Positions 12,501 through 25,039 of a DNA stretch of 64,000 bases are shown here, piece by piece. The notes under the pieces were generated by a model. That model worked only from the letters and a program-made list of their open reading frames with translations. It ran no database searches and had not been told where the DNA came from. The stretch is from positions 17,992,075-18,056,074 of the forward strand of contig NC_072784.1 of NCBI RefSeq assembly GCF_022539595.1. The letters run 5' to 3'. The position numbers and the translations under genes were made by a program. Position 1 is the stretch's first letter. Every line of letters begins with the position of its first letter. Source of the DNA: Amphiprion ocellaris (taxonomy: Eukaryota > Chordata > Actinopteri > Pomacentridae).

Positions 12501-15500
12501 GTAAGTGACTCTTTTGACAACATTTGTTTAGTTTCTAAAGTGTTTTTGGCCAACAGATCTTTGTCAGTGCTTGTTTATCTGTCCTCAGCTTCAGAGCAAC
12601 ATTGTACCCGTGTCCAGAAACCCCTCAGGAGAGGAAAGAGATGCTAGCAGGAGTGAATGCTCGCATTGAAGATCTGCAAATGGTAAATATGCGCTCAGGA
12701 GAATCACCTATGCAGGGTTGACTTATTAACACTGACTTGCAAAAAAGTACCCTTGAACTGGTTAGTTCCCTTTTTTGGTTGTATCTGTCTGGTCAGCAAG
12801 ATGTTGTCTAAAAGAAAGCTTCTAAGGCAGTAACACATTTCCGCTGTATATTCCATCATCAGATTCCAGACAAACCTCTAATCCAGATATCTTATAAGCA
12901 GCCAAGTTATAAATGAACTCCATTTGTAGTGCATTTGCAATGTGGTGTTTGCACAGAGAGAGTCTTTCCACAGAAACCGCACTGTTGTTGTTGTGCCTGT
13001 AATGTAATAATCCCCAGTGACTTGTCTGCTGCAACATCAAGTTCCTCAAACGCGTCTCTCCTTCCTTCAGCTTTGCAAATGAGTCCTATCTTGCATCTTT
13101 GCCATGTGATGATACATGCTTCCACAGGATTTTACATCATGTCACACACGCTTCTATAGCACAGATATATGTGTTGTACTCTCTGCAGCCGGGGCTACAG
13201 ATTTTCACACGCTGCTCTACTTTCTCAGCCAGATGTGTCAGTTTTGTTTAAGTGTCTTCCAATGAGATGCTGTCGAATCCCTGGCAGTTGCTTCATACAT
13301 GGTGTGAACTGTGTATGCGGAATCAGTGCTTTTCCTGCTCTGTATACTGAGGAATGTAGATCGTGGTGTTTGTGGATGTAGTGTTGAGCTCGACTGAATG
13401 ACAAAAATGCGATGGATGCTGATGAATGCTTGGCTATTGGGACGGCAATCAGCAATATTTGCCTCGACAGCGGGCAAGACTGTGGCTGCAGGCTGACAGC
13501 ACAGAGCTCAACTATGCTGCTATTTGCTGATCGTGGTGCTTAGTTTTAAATGTGAGTCATACAGCAACATGTCAGGGGATATCCTCTATCCCTTATGGGA
13601 ACACCTAGAGGATTAGACAGACTGTTGCCCTTTAACATGACTTGTTGATTACTATCTGTGCCAGTAAATGTAAACTTTCTATGAATATCAAAGAATGTAT
13701 GATGCATCGCTGCTATTTTTGGTTTTCTCAGTGCATTAGGCATTATAATTTACACAGCTGAGGCTTTGTTTTGATAGATTCATGGATGATAAATGTTCAG
13801 ATGATTTGTTATAGATGGAACATGCTAATTTCTGTAGAATTATATTCAAAAGAACTTAGTTGAAAAGTGTACACAGGAGAGTTTTTGACTAGGAGACTCA
13901 AAGTGCTATAAAAATTAGGTTAATATTCTTACAGCTGTCGGCATAGAGCAGTACTTTTTAAAAACACTTTATGTAACCTTTTTTAGTTAAACCTTTATTT
14001 TATCAGGAAAGACTGAAAAAGATTAAAAATGTCTTTCCGAAGGAAACTATTGCTGCCTTTCCCACCCAAGAAAGGCTGCAATTGCAATGAGACACAGACA
14101 TACAAGATAAGATAGATTACACAAATAATGAGACAAAATCAGAATTCACCCTGTCGTGCAGAAGATTTCATTCAGACCTTCACCATCTCTGCCCCTCAAA
14201 GGTGCTGAACCAGACTGAGGATCACAGGCAGAGAGTCCTGCAGGCTGCTGCCAAGACAGTCAGAGTTTGGTTCATCAAGGTGAGGAAGATGAAGGCCATC
14301 TACCACACCCTGAACCTCTGCAACATCGACGTCACTCAGAAGTGTCTGATCGCTGAGGTGTGGTGTCCTGTCTCCGACCTGGACTCCATCCAGTTTGCTC
14401 TGCGCAGGGGGACGGTGAGTAACCGAGAACCAGCCAGTATATGTTTGATAAACCAAACAGATTTTTTCAAGGAAAAACAAAATGTATGAAACAGATGTTG
14501 GTATCTATGCTTCTACTGTATCAATTTAAATATTTTTTTTCTATTAAGTTCTTTTCATCTGTGTGTTTAGTTGGGCATATAGTGTTTCAATGGCATTTTC
14601 TCAAGGCCATGTTGAATCAAGATCGTTGTCATCAGTTGAGATTGCAGCAGTAGAGTTCTCATTTGGTCATTCTAAGCACACTTTCACAATATCTCAGAGA
14701 TATATCTCAGCCTTTGCCTTGTTTCAGGCTTTTTCATTTGGATTTCTAATCGTTGTCTGTGATGTTCTAGTGGTAAGTGAAAGGAAACTAATGTGTGCCA
14801 CAATTTTGCTGACCTTGTTTTCTGCACTGTAGGAGAAGAGCGGCTCCACTGTGCCTTCCATTCTCAACAGAATGCAGACTAAACAGACCCCACCCACATA
14901 TAACAAGACAAACAAGTTCACCTCAGGCTTCCAAAACATTGTGGATGCTTATGGCATCGGCAACTATCGTGAGATTAATCCAGGTATGTGGCACACCTTA
15001 CTGTAGGTTAGTAAAACTCTGACCTCTGTATGTCATTACCTAGAATATCCATGTGGATGTTTGTCTTTTAAGGCAGCTAATGTTTTTTTGTTTAAATAAG
15101 CCTGTTTGCCCAGCTGCCTGTAGTATTAAATGGCAGTCACTGAAAGGCTTTTGTTTCAGCTGCCTCATCATCCGTTATCGACATCCTTGTTGACCTGTTT
15201 CACTCATTTGTTGTTCCGTACCACCCTCCCCTCACATGATGCCTGCCTCCTCGTCTCCAGCGCCATACACCATCATCACCTTCCCCTTCCTATTTGCGGT
15301 CATGTTTGGTGACCTGGGCCATGGGACACTCATGACCTGTGCTGCTCTGTACCTTGTGTTGCGAGAGAGCAGGCTGATGGCCCAGAAGAACGATAGTGAG
15401 GTACGGATCCCATCATTGCCATCGCATCAGTCCTACACCATCCTTACTGGTGATACACAGCCACTGAGCTATAAATGAACTGATGCTTCTTTATCTCTGT

Positions 15501-18500
15501 AATTGCAGAGATTGAGCATTTTAGACCCCCTGTTAATCAGCTATTTCTACCCTGTTTAGAGATGTACGCTATTAGATTTTTTTTCCTGAGATTTAAATAT
15601 CTTTTTTTTTTGTGGCAGATATTCAACATGGTGTTTGCGGGACGTTACATCATCCTGCTGATGGGAATCTTCTCAATGTACACCGGCATCATTTACAATG
15701 ATTGTTTTTCAAAGTCTCTAAATGCGTTTGGCTCTGGATGGAGTGTCAAACCCATGTTCATGCCTCAAAGAGGAGGCAACTGGACGTAAGTGTCATTGGT
15801 AAACACTGACTGGAGCTCTAACCTCAATGACTTCTGTGTTGGTTTTAAGTCAACAAACTCAGCTGCATTTTCATATTTTTCAGGTTTGACACACTTAATG
15901 GCAATTCAGTTTTGCAGCTGGACCCAGTAGTCGATGGAGTGTTCAATGGGCCATACCCCATTGGCATCGATCCAGTAATTTTTTTTTTTCTTCGTAATCT
16001 CTATTCTCCCACTCCTGCTAAGTAAAAATTAGCTCAGCTGTTCCTCATTATACACTTTCAATGTTTTATATAACTTGACTATTTGTCTCTCAGATTTGGA
16101 ACATTGCCGTCAACAAGCTGTCATTCTTGAACTCCTTCAAGATGAAAATGTCTGTTATCCTGGGAGTCATCCACATGCTGTTTGGAGTCTCTCTAAGTCT
16201 CTTTAACCATCTGTGAGATTTCAATATTTCTGTATATTTACATTTCTTGCTTTTCTTCCCTTTTGTCCCTGTTATCATGGTGACCAGTCTGTTGTTTGTG
16301 GTTCTCTGCAGGTATTTCCAGAAGCCACTGAATATCTACTTGGGATTCATTCCAGAAATTATTTTCATGGCCAGTCTCTTTGGCTATCTAGTCATCCTGA
16401 TTTTCTTTAAGTGGGTCTCGTATGATGCACGGAGCTCCAGGGATGCTCCCAGTCTCCTCATTGCCTTTATTAACATGTTCCTCTTCAACTACGATGACCC
16501 CAGTGTCAAACCGCTGTACAGAGGACAGGTAAGGTTCACATAGTAACCAACAGCCATATTTTTGTGTTGAAATGAATACAGGATGCTAACTGGTCATCTT
16601 TTGCCTGTTTTCCTTTCGTTTCTCTGGATTTGTAGATGGGTCTGCAAATATTCTTGGTGATAATTGCCTTGGCATGTGTTCCCTGTATGCTAATAGTAAA
16701 AACTCTGGTTCTGCGGAGACAGTATTTGTGGCGGAAGCATCTGGTAAGATGAAGCAAATATTCAGTCACTACCACTATGGATTAACCTATTCCAGTGCAG
16801 TTATAAATACAATAAGTGATCATTTTATTCTCTCTAATTTTATTATCTTGCCCGTTCTGTTTGACAGGGGACACAGAACTTTGGAGGAATCAGGGTGGGC
16901 AATGGACCCACGGAGGATGAGGCTGAAATCATCCAGCACGATCAACTCTCACAGCACTCTGAGGAAGAACCTGAGGTAAAAGAGACTGAGGCTAATGTCA
17001 AACTTCGAATGAACAGTATTTCTACTACAAAGTAGAAGCAAAGACAGGCCAGATGTTTGGTGAGGGAGGTGGGGAAAACACAGGTTATAGGATCTACTTA
17101 AATGTTTGAATAATTCAGTCTCTTAGCCATAGTTGGAAACAGAATCTGATACTTCTGTTTCCACTTCCACTCTGGCAATGAAAACATCAATTATGGATAA
17201 AGATCCTGTTTGACAAAAAGGTTTAACAAGCTCCAATGTACATCTTTTGTGAAATTATTATTCAACTTACAGCATTTATAATTGTTACTGAGAGATTAAA
17301 CTGAAAAAAAAGTCATGTGCTTTGTTATTTACCTGGCATTACAGTTCTGTTTCTTCCATCCGTTCACTTTTGTGTGCAGTTGTTTTGAAATATGTGTAAC
17401 TTCTTGAGAAGTGCTGAGCTGTCAGGTTTTAGTTGTAGATCCCGCAGAGCATTGACGCTGCCCTGACACACATGCTGAGTAGTGAGTTGTTTTACGCACA
17501 CCTTGTAGTTAAACTAATCCAATTCTGTGTTTAAGTTTCAGATGATCTGATTGTATGAGTGAGATGTGAGATATTCACTAGTGCTGATTTCATCCTTTTT
17601 CTGTTTTAATGAGTAACTGGTTTCTCTCGTCACTTTCCTGTTTACTGACGTCTATCTGTCCACTTGTCTGTTTGCTGTCAATAACCAAGCATTGCCTTTT
17701 GTCACCTGCTTTCAAGGCCCGTGAGGAGGAAGAGGTAGGACAGGAGCTCACGCTGCACCTCCACCCTGCAACCTATCCTTTCCTATCAACCCGCATGTCT
17801 AGCCAGTCTTATCCTCTACGCTCCCTCGCTTTGTTGTCAACCATTGCCTGCGCCTCTTAGTTGTGTCTGTGTATGCTAGTCGGTATGTGGTCGGTGTGTT
17901 CCACATGTTGATAATGGTTTGCAGAGGTTCATCAAGCAGTGGGTGTAAGTAGGCCAGTGCTTCCGTACTATCTTGGTGATGTGCATGAGGCATCAGCAGA
18001 GCAGCTGATTGTTTGGGTTCACAGGGTCCTAAGACAACGATGCCTCTTTTAATTTTGGGTGGTTGCTGATCTTCATACGGCAAATGGCTTTCCTGTTGAT
18101 TACCTGAATCATCTTGCATACACAATGAACCAGACTCCATCTTTGTGGACCTCGGGACCTGTATTTCTTGTAGTTTTCTGGAGTTCCATGCTGACATGTA
18201 ATTCTGTTTATCCACAGTTTAACTTTGGGGATATGGCGGTGCATCAGGCGATCCACACCATCGAGTACTGCCTGGGCTGTATCTCCAACACTGCTTCCTA
18301 TCTGAGGCTTTGGGCCCTCAGTCTGGCTCATGCACGTAAGTGGACAGCTATACTTAAATTGATATGGTTACACCCTTGTGTTTATCACCGCAGTGAAATC
18401 AGTGTGTGCTTCTTTTGTCTCATGTACAGAGCTGTCGGAGGTGCTGTGGACCATGGTGATGCACCTTGGCCTTTCCACTAAAAGCTTGGCAGGCTTCATC

Positions 18501-20591
18501 TTTCTCTCCATAATCTTTTGCTCCTTTGCTGTTCTCACAGTTGCCATTCTTCTTATTATGGAAGGCCTGTCTGCCTTCCTGCATGCACTGCGACTGCACT
18601 GGTAAGTTTACTGTTGTATATTTGTTGAATATTTGTTCTTGCATTGTTTGCATTAATAATTAACCTTGATTTCACATTCGTATCATTACCTTTGTGAAGG
18701 TTCTTTTACATGTTTGAAATGCCTGCTGATTCGACAGTTTCCAAGACCATTATTGGTGTTTTGTAACCGTTTAAGATCCGATCCAACATGTGTGTACCTG
18801 TGAGTGTGTTTAGAGGGCGCCTCAGGTCTTCCTGGGTTAAAAGATGGACAGTCTTCTCATGCCATATAAACATAAGCACTACAAACCGCAAAGCTACAGC
18901 TCCACCTGCAGGCTACATCTTTTTTCACTTAGTGAACTATCCTAGGCACCACAGAGCCTGATGTGCAGATGAGAAGTTACTGGTTTTCTATGCAAGTGGT
19001 TCAAAGCAATGGATTTTGGCACATTTCTTTATACATCTGGAACCTGGACTGGCTTGTGTACCTTTCAAAAGGAATGGATTTAGTGCATTAGTTTGTACTA
19101 CTGCAGGGTAAATTTAGTGTAGTAAACAACTATGCATTTAAAACATTGCAGAAAAGACCACCATGTGTCAGTTGAACTCCCTCAGAATGACTTTATATTC
19201 CTACGCAGAAAATGCCGGCATAATTAAGCAAACAAACAAACAAAATTCCACATTAAGAAGATCCAGATGACACTGTTTACGGTACACAGCCAAACAGATG
19301 ACAATAACTTATGTAACAAGCACTACTTACATCATGTAACTACAATACCAAGGTGTTTCAGCCTGTTGTCGGGCCACTGCAACACTGCTAACCAGTAGGT
19401 AACCGCCCAGGGTGTGCCCCATGTTGCATTTCCCATGTCTGGCTCTTGTCAGTGTTATGCTCTTTATTTATGGTGCATTTGTGGTGTGCAGCACGGTCTA
19501 TGGCTCTTTGGCATGGCACGGACCAGCTTTTGTTGTCCCCTTAATAAATGTCTTTGTCTGGCCATGCTGAATGTCATCCTGGTGTCATAATCCACTGGTA
19601 CATTTACAGAGCATTCCTGTGCCTGCAGCCAGTCTTCTCGATAATTGTCCTTTACACAGGAATGCTGGATGAGTGCTCTTTCACTAAATCGCTTTCATAT
19701 ACAATCAGTTGTAGTCCTGAACAAAGGGAAGCTAATATAAATCCCCAATCATAATGTTTTTTTTCCCAGTCATTGTATCAAGAAGTTACGTGACTACTGA
19801 AGGTCAGCTCGACAAAGACTTAGTTCTCAGTAGTGAAAAGACTTGTTTACTGGTCTCACTAGAGATTCTTGCAGGTGCTGAGTTGCCCTGGACATCTTAA
19901 TTAAATAATATAAAGTTGTCCTACTGTATATATGGGACAATGCACACATCGGTTCGCTAAAACAGTAGGAAGCTTGTGTTGTTTAATTTTGAAAGAAAAA
20001 ATTCAAGTAAACTAAGGGCTAAAAAAAGTAAGGCATGTGTATTTATAAGTTAATTACTACAGGTAAGAATTGTTGGTGCTTTCAGTTTTAAAAATCTTTT
20101 AGAAACAATTTTTATTAGTTATCAACAGTAATATTTTGTTAAATCACTATCCCCACCTTGTCTACTTTCCTACACCAGACAGACTGTGGAATGACGGGTA
20201 TTCATGACTCCTCAGTTAAAGGTCATCCAGCCGTCACTTAGCATTGGCCTTTTAAAAATAGAGCCTGATCATGTTCCAGAAGGGAAGAGGCTTAGGTGTC
20301 TGGCCCAGGTAGTAGACATCAGTGGGTGCAGGTGGGTGCAGACTGTGGAATGAAGAGCAGGGGTCACCAGCCGCCACTGCTCCGCTCAGCATTATCTAAC
20401 CTGACGGCCACCGTCGCTATATGTGTGACAAGGTTATTGTGTGAAAGGCTTTCCTGGTCATTGTGTTTTTTTGATCGGATCTTTATTTTCCCCACAGGGT
20501 GGAGTTCCAAAACAAGTTTTACTCAGGCCAGGGCTTTAAATTCCTCCCCTTCACCTTCGAAAGCATCCTGGATGGGAGGTTTGAAGATTAA
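9502..20591 (+). CDS. atp6v0a1: V-type proton ATPase 116 kDa subunit a1 (21 coding exons, complete)
   Basis: Subunit a of the V0 sector forms the proton half-channels beside the c-ring and anchors V1; isoform a1 serves synaptic vesicles and endosomes/lysosomes. Exons: 9502-9618, 10105-10183, 10465-10562, 10646-10774, 11596-11678, 12118-12244, 12418-12500, 12589-12682, 14202-14414, 14833-14983, 15261-15400, 15619-15785, 15884-15974, 16094-16212, 16312-16528, 16636-16743, 16868-16975, 17717-17734 (cassette), 18218-18335, 18430-18601, 20498-20591. All introns are GT-AG and phases agree. The product is 841 residues (835 without the cassette; human isoforms are 831-838). Residues 1-391 are the cytosolic N-domain starting MGELFRSEEMTLAQLF. 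The membrane domain begins near TIITFPFLFAVMFGD. Counting with the cassette, proton-path residues R744, H752, E798 and R808 match yeast Vph1 R735, H743, E789 and R799. No defect is seen. Whether this is the teleost a or b copy is undecided. Confidence 0.96.
13975..14130. repeat. Interspersed repeat fragment in atp6v0a1 intron 8
   Basis: The run 'gttaaacctttattttatcagg' then 'agattaaaaatgtctttc' and 'gcaatgagacacagacatac' resembles a widespread fish repeat of the form 'taacctttatttaaccagg...gagattaaaaatctctttttcaa'. It lies in the 1.5 kb intron between 12683 and 14201, the rest of which shows nothing recognisable. Boundaries are approximate. Confidence 0.4.
16976..18217 (+). other. atp6v0a1: atp6v0a1 intronic interval holding the microexon
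   Basis: These 1.2 kb separate the exon ending at 16975 from the exon starting at 18218. Apart from the 18-nt cassette at 17717-17734 no other exon is needed: the flanking exons are in the same phase with or without it. Open frames seen here on both strands have no family similarity. Confidence 0.75.
17717..17734 (+). CDS. atp6v0a1: 18-nt in-frame cassette microexon of atp6v0a1 (AREEEE)
   Basis: The acceptor TGCTTTCAAG precedes GCC CGT GAG GAG GAA GAG, then the donor GTAGGA. It inserts six mostly acidic residues into the cytosolic acidic loop before FNFGDMAVHQ. Human a1 isoforms differ by a six-residue insert at the same junction, which supports the call. A TGC triplet lies just upstream of the acceptor, as in SRRM4-dependent neural microexons. 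Neural inclusion is an inference. Confidence 0.8.
18602..20497 (+). other. atp6v0a1: atp6v0a1 last intron
   Basis: This 1.9 kb intron splits the TGG codon before VEFQNKFYSG. It has a good donor (TG|GTAAGT) and acceptor (CCCCACAG|G). I see no exon, repeat family or RNA gene in it that I can name. Confidence 0.8.
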
Positions 20592-21610
20592 GATGACTCT
20601 TCTCCTGCTCTCATCTCTTGAGAATCTGTTTGGTGTTGAATAGTGATTTTTGTGTGTGTGTGATGCAGTTTCCAATTACTCCAGTATTACCATAACTCAA
20701 TGAATGACTCCCCACTCTTCAGACTGCCATTTCTATCATCATTATCTAAAATGTGGATCTACTCAGAAATGACCATTCATTCATTCCTCAAAATAGCCTT
20801 GACTGTAATCTGTTGTCTTGTCTTCGTAATGTCTTATTTTACCTGTGTTTTATTTAGTTTAATATTATTTATACAAATCTTTTCCTTTATAAAACCTACA
20901 TTTTTCAAACAAGCATTCTTCCTTTGTGGGATTGTTGTACTCTGAATCATTATTAATGAATCTGCTATTTGTCAACTGATGTTGTCAACCAATTTAGAGA
21001 GTGACTGAAGGGTTTCCTACTTTCTTCTATGTCTTCTCCAAAGTCTTGCATACCCATTGTCTTTGCCTCTCTGAATTGGCACTGAATTGAATTGTTGAGC
21101 ATTCAATATCTTGTGCACTGAGCAGCTCATCCGTTTTACTTCAAAAACAACCAGCCACTTTGCAAACTGACCTCACGCACAGAGCTAGAAAGCTCCAAAG
21201 GGAATACAGCTTAACTTGCAGGACGCCAGCCATTTCATTGAGAATGATGAGATTGGAGATGGACGATAGCATCCTTCTGACTTTGCCATATGTAGCCGTT
21301 GCGATTATTTACCTGTTCTCTCTGTCGATCTAAACGGAGGAAAAGAAGGAGAATGTGTAGGTGTATAGTAAGTGGATCTTCTGTAGCAATCCAGCACACT
21401 GAAATCATTTGACAGTATCAGTATCTTGCTATTGATTTTGGTTCCTTTTGCTGATTTCGTGTATGTTAAAATTATCCTCACACTTACAGAAGGGAGTAAG
21501 AATGGCATACAGCACACATGTTCAAATAGAGTTAATATATCAGAGATGGTTCAGCACCCCCATTAATTGTGCATCTCTTCATCAATAAAGTGGAAAGAGC
21601 TGGTTTAAGT
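20592..21610 (+). other. atp6v0a1: atp6v0a1 3' UTR
   Basis: About 1 kb follows the stop codon TAA at 20589-20591, ending at the first strong poly(A) signal with a downstream GT-rich stretch. It contains no long frame. The extent is inferred from the signal. Confidence 0.6.
21584..21589 (+). terminator. atp6v0a1: Poly(A) signal AATAAA of atp6v0a1
   Basis: AATAAA is followed within 15-50 nt by a GT/T-rich element (ctggtttaagttgtctttgg, then gtgacttttttt), the usual cleavage-site arrangement. It is the first canonical signal with such context after the stop codon. Confidence 0.65.
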
Positions 21611-21639
21611 TGTCTTTGGCGTGACTTTTTTTCTCTTAT

Positions 21640-22640
21640 GTAGTTTGTACTGCAGTGATGGAAGATGCCAAAGCTTTACTGAAGTAAAAGAAAGACTACC
21701 ATACTATAACAACAGTAAAATCTTTGCCTCAAAATCCCAATTATGTAAATTTACAGATATACTATCAGAGGTAGTCATACAAAAATATATATTTTATCTT
21801 GTTTTGTAATGTGTATTGTATATACAACAGTGTTTTGTTAGGGTTTTTTTTAGTTAAAATTCACAAGCAAGCACTAAATTTTTAACTAAAGACTATTAAG
21901 TTAATATCCCAAGTAATGTTAGTAAGTTAATGATCATAATTGCGAGTACACTTACTTCTAAATGGTAGATATGTAATCTTTCCTCTTGGTGGTGCTATTG
22001 AACCACATGTGCAGTTGCAGTGGTTCTCAAGAAATGAGAATTTTATTTTCCCTTCTATGTTAGAAGTTCTTTTTGACAGATTATTTGAATTACTCGCTTT
22101 ACTACTGAGCTTTGTGCCTGAAATGGGATACCTTTATTGGCAAACTAAAGGGAATTATCAATAAGCGCACAGCTGTATGTTATGTACAGTTCTATATAAT
22201 GTGCATAATAAGCCTTTTGTTAGACATGGCTCTGGCTCATCCACTGGGTTTGCTCAGACTAGTCATCTAAAGGCTGTTATATCACAATGAGTCAAATAAA
22301 AATAATAGAACCATCCCTTTGTGTCCCCACCCTTTATTTGAAAGGATTTATTAGATTCTTTTCAGCCCTGTAGGAAAATTACAGCTTTAAACAATTGGAA
22401 CCTTTCATAATTCAGACAGGTGGAAGATATACTCAAACCTAAAGTATAAAAATAGCCTGTTACATGCAGAAGTCATTCTTTCAAAACCTTACTCTATTAA
22501 AACTACAAAAGTAATGGCAAAATATACTTCAAATACCAAAAGTAAAAGTATTCACTATGCAAAATGGCACTTTTGATGCATTGATTGATTGTTGAATTAA
22601 CATATGCATCATTTTATTGTTATAGTAGAGACCGGTGGGC
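21640..22640. repeat. Two fragments of a dispersed 'agtaaaagta' fish repeat
   Basis: Fragments at about 21645-21800 ('actgaagtaaaagaaagac ... caaaatcccaattatgtaaa') and 22480-22620 ('accaaaagtaaaagtattcactatgcaaaatgg ... ttgatgcattgattg') resemble parts of one common teleost repeat. The intervening sequence is not assigned. The call rests on pattern memory, without alignment. Confidence 0.4.
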
Positions 22641-22892
22641 TAATTTTAATCATCTTCTGTTAGACACCTTTGGAATCCTTATCTTAACCCGAATGTTATA
22701 TTTTTTGATTATAATTTGTATTATCGTGCCTCCGTGTGACAGCAAAGGTTAGATATATTATGTTTCAGGTTCTCCCATTCTTGTAAAGATAATTTGTCTT
22801 GAAACAACAACAAATGTCCCTTGTGTCTAAGTGAACAAATGTCCACTTGGACTTGAGGATGAACTGCTTAAATTTTAGTATTCTAAGATCAA

Positions 22893-22913
22893 AGGTCAAG
22901 GTCACTGTGACCT
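22893..22913. promoter_or_regulatory. Perfect palindromic ERE plus overlapping ERR/SF-1 and DR0 motifs
   Basis: AGGTCACTGTGACCT at 22899-22913 is an exact inverted repeat of AGGTCA with a 3-nt spacer, the consensus oestrogen response element. The preceding AGGTCA (22893-22898) makes a DR0, and TCAAGGTCA (22896-22904) is the consensus ERR/NR5A extended half-site. The motif is directly visible; occupancy is unknown. Confidence 0.6.
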
Positions 22914-23037
22914 CATGTCTGTCCCATCCTTGTGAACGCAATAAATCAGGGACGCCTGGAGGGATTTCATTACATCTGGCACAGATGTCCTCTTGGACTC
23001 AAGGATAACCTCATTAGAATTTGGTGGCTAAAGGTCG

Positions 23038-23052
23038 AGGTCAGGGTGACCT
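23038..23052. promoter_or_regulatory. Second perfect palindromic ERE in the same repeat
   Basis: AGGTCAGGGTGACCT is again an exact AGGTCA inverted repeat with a 3-nt spacer. It lies 139 bp after the first, in the second unit of the repeat. The upstream half-site is mutated (aaggtcg), so the DR0 seen in unit one is lost here. Confidence 0.6.
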
Positions 23053-25039
23053 CACAAAAAACATTTCTGGCTGTAACTTCAAATTCACATGCTAATGAAC
23101 AAAATTGCCTAACAAGAGTAAATAATGATTTGACACAATTTTATATCCACAAGGTCAAACCTCAAGTATAGACAGACGTCGATGTGAACTGCAGCTTAAC
23201 TGGTTGACAGAGGCGTAGAAATGTAAGGTGGTCACTCTAATTTGTAGCTAGTATGTAGTGGAATAAATGTAGTAAATATGGAAATCCTTAAGTAATAGTA
23301 GTAATTGTATCATACACTTTTACAATGTGGGACATTTTTTGAAGTGTCGCTGCCAACACAAAGTCTACAACAGTGTCTTATCCTACCAGCAACTTGGGAG
23401 GCCTGACTATAAAACCAGTCAGCAGCTCTGGCATGGGGAACATCATGTTCTCTATTCACATGTTGTTTTTTTTCTGCTATACAACAGCACAAAGTAATAA
23501 CATAGCCCTGTATTTATATTACCTTTTTTTTTTTTTTTTAACTTTTGAAAAGCTCATTTAATTTGATATTTCCCAGTGTGTCATGTATAACCAGGGGTGA
23601 GAGCAAGCTTGCATAAGAGCCCCAGAAATCCTGGTTTGTTTACACTTTCAGAGACTTTAACTCTGCCGTTTCAAAGCAAAAATCCCAATGAGACCGAGCT
23701 TATTATTTTACTTCTTTATCTAAGGATAACACTGAGTGCACTTTAGTTTGGCAGAAAACTCTCGTGGAATGTTGTGTGTCTTGAAAGGTTATAGTACATT
23801 TTTCTTTGGGATAACAACGATGCTTTCGCAGCTGCTCTACTGCTGCAGGCCTTGGTGTCCTCTTTATCCATGCAAGCACAGGAAAACAGAGGTTCATTAT
23901 ATTGTAATAGCTAGTTAGAAACAGGTACAGCGATGTCAGCTAAAGATCTTGGTGTACAAAATTAACCTGCAAATAGCAACAGTATCTGTAGCTTACTGTA
24001 TCTAAAATGCCAATGCCGTTTGCAAATTGCTTAGCAGAACATCTGTAGCCCAAAGAGCCCGAACTACTGAATGTTTCTTGAATTTGGATTTGCTACATCC
24101 TCTTTGGCGTGACTCTAACATCTTGTGCATCTTTGTGGGATGACAAACTCATGAGAGGGATGTGTTTTCTCTTCCCAGGGTACACTGCAGCTGTGGAATA
24201 ATATTGCTGTTCTCCTTTCTTCTGTTTTCCATCCACACATATTTTTATGCCCAGTGTTAAACTTCTAGTCAAAGAATTTATTTAAAAAAATAAGAGCTCA
24301 TAGAGCTCATATCATTGTATTGTTGTTATGGAAATTATGAATAATGCATATTGATGAAATATCTTTAACAGGCTAATCATAATTCCCTTTAAACACAAGG
24401 AACCAAGTTAATAAATATTAATGAATCTAAAAGTTGCTTAAAAACCTTTCTGCTACTAACTCAGGATTTTATGTTACTATACACTGATTAACTTAACATA
24501 AATTTCCTAGAGACTTAATTACCCCTCAGCATAAACCTAATCCTAGACCAACCTCAGAACAGGTCTTTATTTTAAATATTATTGATTGACATGATTGAGA
24601 CTTCTTTCCTGCAATGTGACTGTGTTAACAGATTTATGTCCCCATAAAATGAGTAACAAAAGTACACACACACACACACCCACACAGCCAGGATTTGCAA
24701 GTGTTGATGAACCAAAGACACATTTCAATTTTGGCAGTGCTACATGGAAAGTCAGGGGGTCACCAAAGTCATTCCAATTCATCTAAGGCTGAAAATAAAA
24801 ATGTACAATGACTGAAATAAACTGTTCTTCTTGATTTTGTCGAATATACTAATAAAATAAACATCTCGATTGTTGTAGAACCTTTAAAAACAATACTCTG
24901 ACAGACAAGCCAAAGAAAAAGATAGTCAGGAAGACAGAAAGCCAGTCAGGCCAAACAGAAAAAACAAAGAAGCAAAAAGTTGAGAAATAGAGGTAAACAG
25001 GGTAAAAGATGCAAAATGCAGAGTATCAATATAAATAGA

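Larger units (their letters stand above)
22820..23175. repeat. Interspersed repeat with ~145-bp internal periodicity ('aaggtca...tgacctca' family)
   Basis: The phrase 'atgtcc.cttggact..aggat' occurs at 22839 and 22985, and each is followed about 60 nt later by 'aaaggtc.aggtca...tgacctca'. This gives two diverged tandem units, followed by 'tggctgtaacttcaaattcacatgctaat'. The wording matches a dispersed repeat common in spiny-rayed fish genomes. Each unit carries one perfect nuclear-receptor palindrome. Confidence 0.7.

Noticed and set aside
12822..13477. Cluster of short frames on both strands in atp6v0a1 intron 8
   Set aside because: No family similarity, and flanking exons 8 and 9 join in phase without any extra exon.
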